A stretch of 12,168 bases of DNA from Chloromonas sp. AAM2 (taxonomy: Eukaryota; Chlorophyta; Chlorophyceae; Chlamydomonadales; Chlamydomonadaceae): contig QAXH01001389.1 in the NCBI GenBank assembly GCA_004335635.1, positions 1 through 12,168 of the forward strand, read 5' to 3'. This document shows positions 1 through 8,600 of this stretch, piece by piece; position 1 is the stretch's first letter; each line of letters begins with the position of its first letter. Position numbers and translations under genes: made by a program. The notes beneath the pieces were generated by a model, which was not told where the DNA came from, did no database searches, and was given only the letters and a program-made list of their open reading frames with translations.

Positions 1-191
1 TTGGTGTGGCTGGATTATCATCCAACTTGCTTGTTGAGATTGTCACACTTTGTGGGCGTTCATTCCTTGGAACAGCATGGCAAGTCAGATGTCAATTCTG
101 AATCCAGGCCTTCAGCGCAGCCTTGCAGCTCCAGTGTCGTCCAGTCAAATACTTTGCTACGGACTTATGAATGGCTTATTAAGCGCATAAG

Positions 192-215
192 GTTGCTGCC
201 TGGTATCGCAGCAAC
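192..215. repeat. Perfect 8-bp hairpin
   Basis: GTTGCTGC at 192-199 is followed after eight bases by its exact reverse complement GCAGCAAC at 208-215. No gene or terminator function is evident, so it may be chance or a remnant of a repeat. Confidence 0.45.
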
Positions 216-332
216 TGTTTGCCGAATCACCTCATACATTGTCTAGTTTAAGGTACAGGTGAGTGATCAAATATCAGCAGGGCTTGCATGTGGTGGCTGC
301 CACAGTTGGCCATTTATGCAGCACATGGTGAA

Positions 333-495
333 GTACAGTGACTGTCCCTTTATCCGACCGAATTCCATTACGCTATCCACGTCGATCGATCTTTGCGGTT
401 AAGAAAACCGTCATGGGGAGTGAGTCCCCTTACAAACGCAACCCTGAACACTGGTCGGATCTTGGCCAGGTCGGAAATAGGGACTGTCACTGTAC
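333..495. repeat. Imperfect inverted repeat, possible small fold-back element
   Basis: The 28 bases at 333-360 match the reverse complement of 468-495 at about 25 positions. Both arms begin GTACAGTGAC and run through a TCCGACC motif. The arms enclose about 107 bases that contain two further small hairpins: CGGTT/AACCG around 397-411 and GGGGA/TCCCC around 415-429. The overall form resembles a short non-autonomous inverted-repeat element such as a MITE. However, no clear target-site duplication is visible and no transposase is present. Confidence 0.5.
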
Positions 496-1700
496 ATGCC
501 TCAATCATTGTTGACGAGCGCACTGCTTCCACAACGCCTACATGCAGTAGCTGCATAATCCTATGTCATACTTGCCTGGCAGGCATTTTGGACTTGCCGA
601 ACGTTATGCTTGATGAAGATGTGTCATCAAAACACAACCCTGCGTTATTCACACCCTTCATACCAATTCCAACTGCTGCAAGGAACGGAGAGGATACAGC
701 AGGTGCTCATAAATGTCAGTGTATAGGTTGTTCAGTCAGGCCGCAACCAAACGGTGGTTACAATTGTTGGCGATCACCGCCGCAAATGCATGGCAGGCCG
801 CAACAGATGATCCTAAGCATTATGGCAGTTTCACCATCCCGTTCAGTAGCTTATGGTGCAGCCGCAAATGACCGCATACGCCCACACATCAGACACCCTC
901 ATCTGCGGAGACATTTTGTAGGTCAGCCCGTTTGTTGAGTGAAGGACTAGCAGCCAGACCTGGCACACCGGGTGATGGGTGCCTCGCCGTACAAATGTTT
1001 CCCTTGTTGCCCGCTTTCGTTTCTATTCCTTTCTGTTAGTGTTCCTCTCTCCGGGCGGAAACACAAGTCCAAGTCAATAGATCAAATTCAAGCTGCATGA
1101 GCTGGTACGCTGAAGATTAAGCGTTTTTGTCGGGTTGGGCGCTGAACGACGGGTGTTTGGTGCAAAATGCTGAGCGGGTTTTGCATGTTGAGCGGTGGAA
1201 ACTGAGCAATAAATTGAGGCGCCTGCGGAGCTCTGGCCTATAATGCGTGCACGCCAAGCTTAATAAGCGAGTTCGGATTCTGGTGGAAAGGGTTGTCAAA
1301 GGTGACGACATAAGGTGGATTCGGTAAGACTGATACTATGGGCTAGATCAACACATTGTCTCCCTTCGGACGCGCCGATTTGTAGTCATTTGATTAAGAG
1401 TGGCTGCCTTATCGTGCTTCCTGGTGTGCACTCCCTCCTTGTAAGATGCCATATTCAATCAGATCAACACCTGGAAGCACGTCCATGCAAATACCAAATT
1501 TGCGCAGATTGCAAAAACGTCTCTTACTAAAGGGAATCTAGCCGTGGGGAAATGTTGGAAGACTGTGCAGCGTATGCGTTGCACCCCCAAATGACTGGGG
1601 AAGGCAAGCCTAATGCATCATCACCACAGTAAAGTGACTCGGCATTCATTTCTAACCGTTATTATCAACTAACGTCGTGCTCGAGGCCCCAAATCACTTC

Positions 1701-1782
1701 CTGTGGTTACGTACACACAAGTTGACGTCAGAGTGAGGGTAACGCTAACAACAACAACTTACTGTGGCTAAGTACAAACAAG
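1701..1782. repeat. Degenerate 21-bp direct repeat below the SOUL stop
   Basis: The segments at 1701-1721 and 1762-1782 both start CTGTGG and end ACAAG, and agree at 18 of 21 positions. They lie in the presumed 3' UTR of the minus-strand SOUL gene, with a TGACGTCA palindrome (1723-1730) between them. No function is assigned. Confidence 0.4.
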
Positions 1783-1910
1783 AAGAGGGCTATGAAAGCA
1801 GCTGTCACCAACAGATGTCTCTTTGCAAAGGCAAATCTCTGCACTTCCACTTCCACATAGCAACAAAGTGGCGATTACCCGGACACGGGTCGCTTCACTG
1901 GCTGGCCCAG

Positions 1911-4840
1911 CTACTGTGGAGGGCCGCTGTGCGCGCCGGACGACTTGAGAACCCACAGCTCGTTGTGCCTGCACAGCGGTGAAAGGATGCGCATGGCCGG
2001 CTGCAGGAACTGGATGCCTTTCCTGTAAATTCCACTCCCTTGTGGCGACCTTGTGGTGTCATGAATGCATCATGCACCCACCGGGAGCCTGTAAAACAAT
2101 CGGAAGGATATAGCAGGGCCCAATAGTTTCAACGGACAACAAGTACTACAACTTCCAAAAGCAGCCCAGGCCTACCTGTTGACGAGCTTGTACGGCGGGT
2201 CATAGACGGCAACTAAGAAGTTGTCGCGGTCGAAGTCGGACTCTCCATTCCTCTCCTGCAAAAAGCACGCTTGCACACTTGCGCAATCAACAACTGAAAT
2301 TGTTAAATCCAGAAGCAGCCTCGTACAGAATGTGATTATCAACATTGAGAACTGTCTTTACTCAACCTGCTGGTACCAGATAGGCAGGTGACTGCAAGGC
2401 CTTGCCCGATATAACAGTGCTGGGTTTGCGCGTGTAAGGAAAGCACTGTTCTTGGCAGTTGCCCGCGGCCACTCACCAGATAGTCGAAGAAGTCTAGAGC
2501 CAACCGCTTAATCCTACAGGACAGAGTGGTACAGGACAGAGTGGCAGAGTGAAGTAGATGACGGCCAAGAATGTTGAGAATGTGGCACTGTAAACTCATA
2601 GGCTACGAGCAGGACGTTAGGAATGTGCCAGCATGTATTGCAGCCTACACACTAGTAGAGTACGGGCAGCCAGAGGTGCTTGTACTGCTGGCAAAGCACA
2701 TACCTGAAGCCTACTGCATAGGAGCCAAAGGGCAGCACGTAGGCCTCCACCTCCCCGAGGTTCACGATGCGCACGCGGTCATCGCGGGGGGCGGGCGGGT
2801 CCGTGCAGCGGCGCAGCGGCTGGGCCCGAGCCTCACAGAATTGTGGTGCCTTGCATTTCTCATCCTCGGGTTGATATCTGAACACATGATAAGACGAAGC
2901 TATGTGTTCACAAGATCTGCCCATAATCACAAGATCTGCCCTCTGGGACAATTTTTCTCGGCCTGTTGAGTTGATGCACTCGTCTGCTTGATTCGGTTTG
3001 GAGATCGGCTCACAGCTGCAGCGCGGGCTGGCCAGAGGTTGATTTACAGCCAGCGCCCTCAGGCGGTCACCTCAGTTCAGGCCTGTCCGAGAGCAGGCGG
3101 CCGAGCCATTCTTGCGGCCTGTCCGAGAGCAGGCGGCTGAGCCTTATAAATTCGGGGTCAAATTCTGAGGAAACATCAGTCTCATTTCCACATGGGTTAG
3201 TCTGATGACCAGCAAGCGTAAACGCGGCCATCGCCGCAAGTCTCATATGAGCTGTCCAATGCTCAATTGCAAACAAAGAACTTTCCAAATTTGAGACAGC
3301 TTTCAGGGTCAGAGTCCGTTGCCGGTCCTGAGCACCCCTGAGTACACCCCTGAGAACACCCCTGAGCACCCCTGAGCACCCCTGGGCACCCCTGAGCGCA
3401 CCCCTGAGTGCACCCCTGAGCACACCCCTGAGTACACCCCTGAGCACCCCTGAGTATGCCATTGGGTAGCTCTCAACGAGCCTGGCAGAATGGCATGTTA
3501 GGATATTGATTCCGACTCATGGATGGCCTGCAAAACGACATTTCCCATGCGACCTCATACTTCCTTTTCCACTCCTAATCCACCGACAGACACCTCTGTT
3601 CCTGACCAGCTCAAAATGGCCCCAGAATTTGAATTTAAGCTCCTTGAACTGTGCCTATGCAATTGCCGCGACGAGATTGGGCTAAACCCGGTATGGGTCG
3701 GAAGATAATCTCGTGCCTACCCCCTGATACATGGTACAGCAGATGGCACCCAGACCACACGGCATGCACTATCATACAGCCAACACTTGGCCGTACTCTG
3801 GCACAATCGAGGGTGAAATGGCCCTTGCTCGGGGCACTCACTCGCGTGGTAGGAAGAAACTGACGGTGAAGTCGTCTCTGATCCGCTGGTCTGCATCCAG
3901 TCGCACTGTGGTGACCACAGGAGAGGTCATTTCAATTTTCCTCTCCAGCTCGTTGTCACCCCAGATGTACTTCACAAGCCGCTGCAGCATCACACCAATA
4001 GATGAGCACATGGAGGGGGAGCCGATGAGGGCTTTGACGTAAAACCGAGGTTTTGCACATGAACGCTGTATGCATGGTACTGATGCCGTTGCCTCCAGTC
4101 AAGTCATTGGAACGTCTCAACATCCACCATGATGCAGCAGACCAACGGCTGGCAGTCCTAATTGCCATGACATGACAGCTAAGAAAGCGCTGCACCTGAT
4201 TACGGTAGGACTTGCGGCGCTCACCTGAAACCCCACAGCAGTTGCCTTTTCGTAGCCTCGCTCGTCCACATCCGTCACCACCCATTTGCTGGGGGTGTAG
4301 CGGCGGAGCTCCACATCATTGCCAAGGTCCTTCAGGGTCTGCAGGAGACGAGGAAGAGTACGTACAAGAAATCATCATCAGAACAGCAGACATCAGAACA
4401 GTAGACATCAGAACAAGACAACAGCAGCACACACAAAGCACAACAAATCAAATCAGAGCAAAGCACAGCAAAGCAAAGCACAGCAGCGCGTGATGAGCTG
4501 GAACATTACCTGCTGGGCGTGTTTTGCTTGTGTGCAGACCTGTTCACCTACCTCGTAGCCTGGGCAATCAAGCCCTCCACAGTACTTAGGAGATGTAGAG
4601 CATGCCTGCGTCGGCAATTTGAAGTTCATATCATAAACGTGATGCATATCGGGGGTCCATAGTCGTCAGCAGTGTCCCCGGAAGAAGGGCGTCCGGCTTT
4701 GCTTGCAACACGCGACAGTCACAAGAGCTCTTGCCTAAGAGCCGCCTTACCAATTCCGTTGCAGTAGCAGGTGCGGCTGTCCCCTGTGTCGCTAAGAGCG
4801 TCAGCAGAACGGGCAGCAGGAGCGAGCCCGTCGCGGCCAT
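1911..4840 (-). CDS. Secreted SOUL-family heme-binding protein (eight exons)
   Basis: Exons on minus: 4840-4751, 4605-4552, 4338-4225, 3981-3842, 2877-2704, 2513-2477, 2255-2176, 1968-1911 (stop TAG). All introns are GT-AG and all phases agree, giving 248 residues. Family signatures are VELRRYTPSKWV (57-68), MTSPV (104-108), FTVSFFLP (124-131) and YDPPYKLVNRHNELW (221-235). These match SOUL/HEBP proteins, which bind heme or other tetrapyrroles in a hydrophobic cleft. Length fits the family plus a leader. Residues 1-22 form a signal peptide (hydrophobic core LLLPVLLTLLA, small residues around TAA), so export or a lumenal location is inferred. Six cysteines occur, at 32, 39, 44, 141, 147 and 157. 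The start was chosen because it gives the leader; an in-frame upstream ATG at 4939 would add 33 residues. Assignment to the family is firm; ligand and location are inferred. Confidence 0.93.
2515..2544. repeat. 15-bp tandem duplication at a splice acceptor
   Basis: The unit TACAGGACAGAGTGG is present twice, at 2515-2529 and 2530-2544. On the minus strand it forms the region immediately before SOUL exon 6 (acceptor AG at 2515-2514). Only the exon-proximal copy is followed by the G that completes a usable acceptor. Confidence 0.75.
2908..2941. repeat. 15-bp direct repeat in SOUL intron 4
   Basis: TCACAAGATCTGCCC occurs at 2908-2922 and again at 2927-2941, separated by four bases. It lies inside the longest SOUL intron, about 30 bases upstream (in transcript order) of the exon 5 acceptor. 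Probably a local duplication. Confidence 0.7.
3080..3143. repeat. 28-bp direct repeat in SOUL intron 4
   Basis: The segments 3080-3107 and 3116-3143 are identical except for one base near the end. Each starts GGCCTGTCCGAGAGCAGG and contains the small inverted motif CCTGTCC/GAGCAGG. They are eight bases apart and lie within the same intron as the minisatellite at 3333-3454. Confidence 0.75.
3333..3454. repeat. Minisatellite, 11 copies of CACCCCTGAG
   Basis: Eleven copies of the 10-base unit CACCCCTGAG start at 3333, 3345, 3357, 3367, 3377, 3387, 3399, 3411, 3423, 3435 and 3445. Copies are directly abutted or separated by a variable dinucleotide (TA, AA, CG, TG, CA), so the period alternates between 10 and 12. 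One copy reads CACCCCTGGG. The array lies in the 964-base SOUL intron 4 (3841-2878). The minus strand of the array is open and would encode a repetitive GVLRG/GALRG peptide, but this is intronic by the splice model. Confidence 0.9.
4376..4489. repeat. 15-bp tandem repeat plus A/C-rich simple sequence in SOUL intron 2
   Basis: Three adjacent 15-base units starting CATCAGAACA occur at 4376-4390, 4391-4405 and 4406-4420. They are followed to about 4489 by irregular CAGCA/AAAGCA-rich simple sequence. The whole tract is within SOUL intron 2 (4551-4339). In the transcript it is rich in T and G, with CTT and CTGTT motifs. Confidence 0.75.
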
Positions 4841-5122
4841 CGTGCGGTAAGTCGAGTTGCCGCGTGATACTTGCAAAATGATTGCACGGTGAAACGCAGT
4901 CGTTTGGCTCGCTGAAAGGGGAAGCACACTGGATCTCAAATGAGGAGGCCTTCCAGAATCCCACGCGCCGTGACGTCAGCGTTGACGCATGGGCCGGAAG
5001 ACCGTAGGGTATGACGGAAGTGGATGGCGTGGCCTGCCACTGATGTGTCGTGCTGCCATGTCTGGGGCAGTACTAAGGTTGTTTGTTGCTTCTCAACCTG
5101 CTGTTGTTGCTGCTGCTGCCGT
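4841..5122 (-). promoter_or_regulatory. Probable promoter and 5' UTR of the SOUL gene, with a CRE-like palindrome
   Basis: This is the space between the SOUL start codon (4840) and the TGTAA signal of the upstream LRR gene on the same strand. It contains one perfect TGACGTCA palindrome at 4971-4978, about 130 bases upstream of the start. That is the classical binding site for bZIP factors of the CREB/TGA kind. A GTTGACG motif follows at 4980-4986. No convincing TATA box was identified. A CTG/CAG-rich tract at 5098-5119 marks the upstream edge. The promoter role is inferred from position. Confidence 0.5.
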
Positions 5123-5127
5123 TTACA
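5123..5127 (-). terminator. TGTAA polyadenylation signal of the LRR gene
   Basis: The minus strand reads TGTAA here, about 515 bases beyond the LRR stop codon. It is the only minus-strand TGTAA between that stop and the SOUL start. TGTAA is the established near-3'-end polyadenylation motif of volvocine green algae, and a 3' UTR of this length is normal for them. A five-base motif can occur by chance. Confidence 0.5.
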
Positions 5128-5437
5128 ATAGCATGAAAACAATGAAATAACAAATACGCTTTGCGCGTAGAACGAAATCCGGCCAGACAGAGGGCGCCGA
5201 TAATATGGGGATAAGAGGCCAGTGTTGGATGCATTTCTCAAATTGCTCACGTGACAGACAGCCCAGATTATCCCATCACCCAACAGCAAAGCCCCTCGCA
5301 TAATCATAGACAACGGCGAGCACGGCCAGTTTCGGAGGTCACTACAGGACGCCTGATGGGCCTATTTTGTAAAGCTGGTCGATGTATGACCACAGCTGCA
5401 ACCTGTGGAGGGCGATTTCAAGGGACTAAATAAGCTA

Positions 5438-5490
5438 CCTGAATGTTTAATCAGGAAGGACTAATGAACTTTCCTGGATGTTTATCCAGG
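5438..5490. repeat. Two related hairpins with a compensatory base pair
   Basis: CCTGAATGTTTAATCAGG at 5438-5455 and CCTGGATGTTTATCCAGG at 5473-5490 are 18-base stem-loops 35 bases apart. The second has a perfect 7-bp stem with a four-base loop. The first has the same layout with one internal mismatch. At the fifth pair the two copies differ as A-T versus G-C, which preserves pairing. They lie in the likely 3' UTR of the LRR gene, where the transcript loop would read AAAC. Confidence 0.6.
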
Positions 5491-5553
5491 TGGGACTGGA
5501 TCTGGTGAGATGCATCAGCAGGCAGAAAAAGACCAAATCAAAAGGGAAGTCCA

Positions 5554-5625
5554 GGCTTGTCAAAACATTGCCAATAGCGACCAGTGACTCCAGGCAAGCA
5601 AAGCACCAGCAGGGTTTGACAAGCC
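5554..5625. repeat. 11-bp perfect inverted repeat just below the LRR stop
   Basis: GGCTTGTCAAA at 5554-5564 is the reverse complement of TTTGACAAGCC at 5615-5625, with a 50-base spacer. It lies 17 to 88 bases beyond the LRR stop codon on the minus strand, so the transcript could fold there. Function unknown. Confidence 0.55.
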
Positions 5626-5641
5626 AACCAGGACAAAGGAA

Positions 5642-8600
5642 TCATTTCTTCTTTGGTGACACCGATCGTTTCTTGCTCTTCTTAGCGAAGTGGTCTCTGA
5701 CCAGCGCAGTGAGCTGGCCACCCCCTGCTCTTGTCATGCCCCGAGCGGTGATCCGAAACTTTTTGATGTGGGGGTCTCGGGACACGAGGGGGAAGAACAC
5801 AACCGCCCCTGCATCACCTGCAAGCAACGTGCAGAAGCATGACAGAAGCATGACAGCACCATGACGCCACCAATTGATGTGCAGCTGTAGCATCCAGTAC
5901 ATGTTACAGCGGGTGTGGACTGTTATTTTTTTGTAATTTGTTTTAGTCGCCATCCGCAGCGACAACACCCACGGCTGTGTCGATATATGGCCACGGATTT
6001 GACGAATCACAAGCGTTACTCTCACTCTGACGGCACTCTGACGGAAGCGTTTGGGAGAGGGCTGAACTTGCTTTACAACATGGCATACCCATGTGTCAAC
6101 GATCCTCTTACCAAAAAAGTTTGCGTCCAGGTCTATGTTGTCTATGGAGTGGTTGGCTGCCAGCGCGTCGGCAAAGGTGCCCAGGGCTGGGACGTCCTCC
6201 TCAGTGAAACCACAGCTGCTTAGGTTCAACACCTGGAACAGGTATCAATTGGGCAGGGTGGGGTAGGGTAGGGTAGGGTAGGGTGGGGTAGGGTTGGGAG
6301 GCGGCCAACACTGCCATTACCCAGGGGGCGCAGTTGAGGATTGAGGGCTGCAGCAGAGAATTCAGCCAACACTTAAGGTTGTGCTTCTTTGTGTACCCTT
6401 GCACAAACACTGAGCCGTGGGGATGCATTCCTTGCGTGCACTGAATCTTCTCCACATTTCGCTGGATGGTTAAGTGAAGGCGTGCTGGCTTTGTCAAGTC
6501 GTCGGCGACCGAGCATCGCAGCAACCTATTATCTGCAGGCACTGTCAAATTGCACAAATCGCTTACCCTCAGGCTGGTGCAGGCCTTGAAGCCCTCGCAC
6601 AAGTGTGTGAGACCCTGTCCACCCAAAGGATTGCGCGATAGGTTGAGCAGCAGCAGCCTGAACGATGCAGAACAACGTTGGGAAATCAGCTTGAAGGGTG
6701 GGTGCATAGCTGACCGGTGCTTGCAGATCACATGTTCTCTGTGCCGTGGCTGGCACTGTACAAGTGACAATGTTGTATGATTGCTTGTCACTGAGCTCAC
6801 TTGGGTTGTAAGCTTGCTGTGAGCGGATCTGGGTCCTTGACCATCACGGATGCCAGGGCCGTGGCGGCCACAGCGCCCAGACCACAATTACTCATGCTCA
6901 GGTGCGTCAAGGCGCTGCAACTGCGGTCATTGAGTCAATTCAGAGGGCACTCAACCTTAGCAGCACGCCAGGCCTCACCATTCCAATACACTGGGTACAG
7001 ACCCAGACAGTGCACACAAGGTGCGACCTCTCTTGCCTGACATATTCAAGGTTGGCCAGGTCAAGTCGTGCAAGCTCACATCCTTGCTACCCACGCTTGT
7101 AAAGCACGGGCAGTGGAAGACTGCTGTGTGACACCGGCCCACCTTCTAAGCCCTGTAGCCAACGTATGCATGCCCATGTCGCCCAGCTGGTTGTGGTCCA
7201 GGACGAGCACCTGCAGGCCGTGGCCCTTGGCGCCCAGGGCCAGGGAGAAACGCTGCAGCGCCTCGCAGCTGAAGGTCATGGGTCGTAACGGCGTGACGGA
7301 ATTGTCGATACCTGCAGGGCAACGTCGGACTTGGGCCTTTCTGATGAATGGTGTCTCGAACAGGCTCGGTAACCTATCAATATCTCTTTTATATCTCTCA
7401 ATATCGCTCGGATGTGCTGTTGTGTTACTCACAGTACCAAGTTTTGGGGCTACCAACACCGTAGTGGTGTGTGTTGGATGTGTGCTGGTGCCCTACCTGC
7501 AAGGTAGCTCGCGGCTGCAGCCGCCGTCCCGTACAAAGGCCGCGCTCTCAACGTCCCGGTGTCGCCAACACCGTTGAAATGCGCCAAGGTGCTCAAATTG
7601 CTGGACGCCTGCAAGCTGGTCTTTCCGGCCGTCAAGCTGGACGACATGGTTGACTGTGCCACGGCGGGAGGGCGGTTAGGCTTCGGTGGCGCGGACGAGA
7701 CCAGGGGAGGCACTCCTTCCTCGTCAATGCCTTCGAGTGCCTCGTCACCTGTTTGTTGCTGTCCATTGGCCGCAAGTGGATCTGCTGGCTCCTGAGCAGG
7801 CTGCTTGCCTCGTGCAAGGCTGGCCAGACGGGCCATGCGCGCACTCATATCATGTACTATCTCCCCACTGCCCTGCATGACCTGCGGCTTGGTGGCTTTT
7901 GGTCTCGTCTGGTATCCAGCTGCTGGTGGCGCTGTCAGGACTCCTGCTGCAGCGCGCTGCTGCTCCTGCTGCTGTTGCTGCTCCTGCGCCTGCTGCAGAG
8001 CTCTGTACATGGTGGTGGTCATGGGTGCTGATATGGCAGCAGCAGCTGCCCACTCTTCTTCCAGTTGGAGGAGTGAGGGCGTGGGCAGGCCCACATGCTG
8101 CATCTGAAGTGTGACTGGTGTGACGGCAGGACTGGTTTGATCTAGCAGGAAGTTGGGCTGCTGGTGCCCCTGACCCTGGACAGCCAGTCCGCCGCTCATG
8201 TGCGCCATGCATGTGGCTGGCCTAAAACATCAACATGCACCGCACGGGCGTACATTAGCACCCAGAAGCACGTCAAAGCATGGCACACGGTGTTCAGGAG
8301 CGCGTGTTTTCAAAGGCATCACAGATAAGCCCCAGTACATGTTTTGAATTGTGCTTCCATCACAACAGCCCAGCAAGCACCTTCCACAGCACGTGTGCTA
8401 ACCTGTCTAGTACATGGAGGTACTCAGGCTGGCCCCACAGGCGACTGCAGGCTCCATGTGACAAACTCGTGCAAATCTTCTGAATGCTTACCATGACTCT
8501 AAGGGCCTGCCAGCACCATCGGCAATCACCTCCAGCAGTCTCAACCGACTGCCCTTCCACCACTTGTCGCCACTCGCCCGCACCAGCGCTGCAATTGCTT

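Larger units (their letters stand above)
1..1910. other. Gene-poor flank and probable 3' UTR of the SOUL gene
   Basis: No convincing coding exon was found here on either strand. The open frames present (for example 393-938 on plus) have no recognisable motif, no domain-like composition and no matching splice sites. The part next to 1911 is probably the 3' UTR of the minus-strand SOUL gene. The nearest minus-strand TGTAA below its stop codon is far away, at 762-758, so the transcript end is unclear. The stretch also holds an 8-bp-stem hairpin, a larger imperfect inverted repeat, a degenerate direct repeat and a TGACGTCA palindrome at 1723-1730. Confidence 0.5.
5128..5641 (-). other. Probable 3' UTR of the LRR gene
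   Basis: No coding exon is supported on either strand. By position this is transcribed as the 3' UTR of the LRR gene. It holds two similar hairpins (5438-5490) and an 11-bp inverted repeat (5554-5625), both close to the stop codon. A minus open frame spanning 5313-4936 contains a run of glutamines from a CAG tract, but it has no motif and crosses the presumed gene boundary. Confidence 0.5.

Noticed and set aside
393..938. 181-codon plus-strand open frame
   Set aside because: No domain, no hydrophobic or charged pattern, mixed composition, and it starts inside the inverted repeat. Likely chance.
1260..1290. tRNA-like T-loop motif GAGTTCGGATTC
   Set aside because: No matching acceptor stem, D-arm or anticodon arm could be found around it.
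3333..3454. CRISPR array
   Set aside because: Units are 10 bases with 0-2-base linkers. There are no spacers of meaningful length, and the surroundings are eukaryotic spliced genes.
3067..3462. Minus-strand open frame with GVLRG/GALRG peptide repeats
   Set aside because: It is produced by the CACCCCTGAG minisatellite and lies wholly inside SOUL intron 4. Both flanking exons splice in matching phase without it.
4936..5313. Minus-strand open frame with seven glutamines
   Set aside because: The glutamines come from a CAG tract. The frame crosses the TGTAA signal and presumed gene boundary and has no splice or domain support.
6251..6299. Interstitial telomere or chromosome-fusion scar
   Set aside because: The unit is a five-base GGGTA, irregular and short, and sits inside a well-supported intron between two LRR exons.
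7805..8107. Plus-strand open frame with a run of cysteines
   Set aside because: It is the antisense reading of the glutamine-rich exon 6 of the LRR gene.
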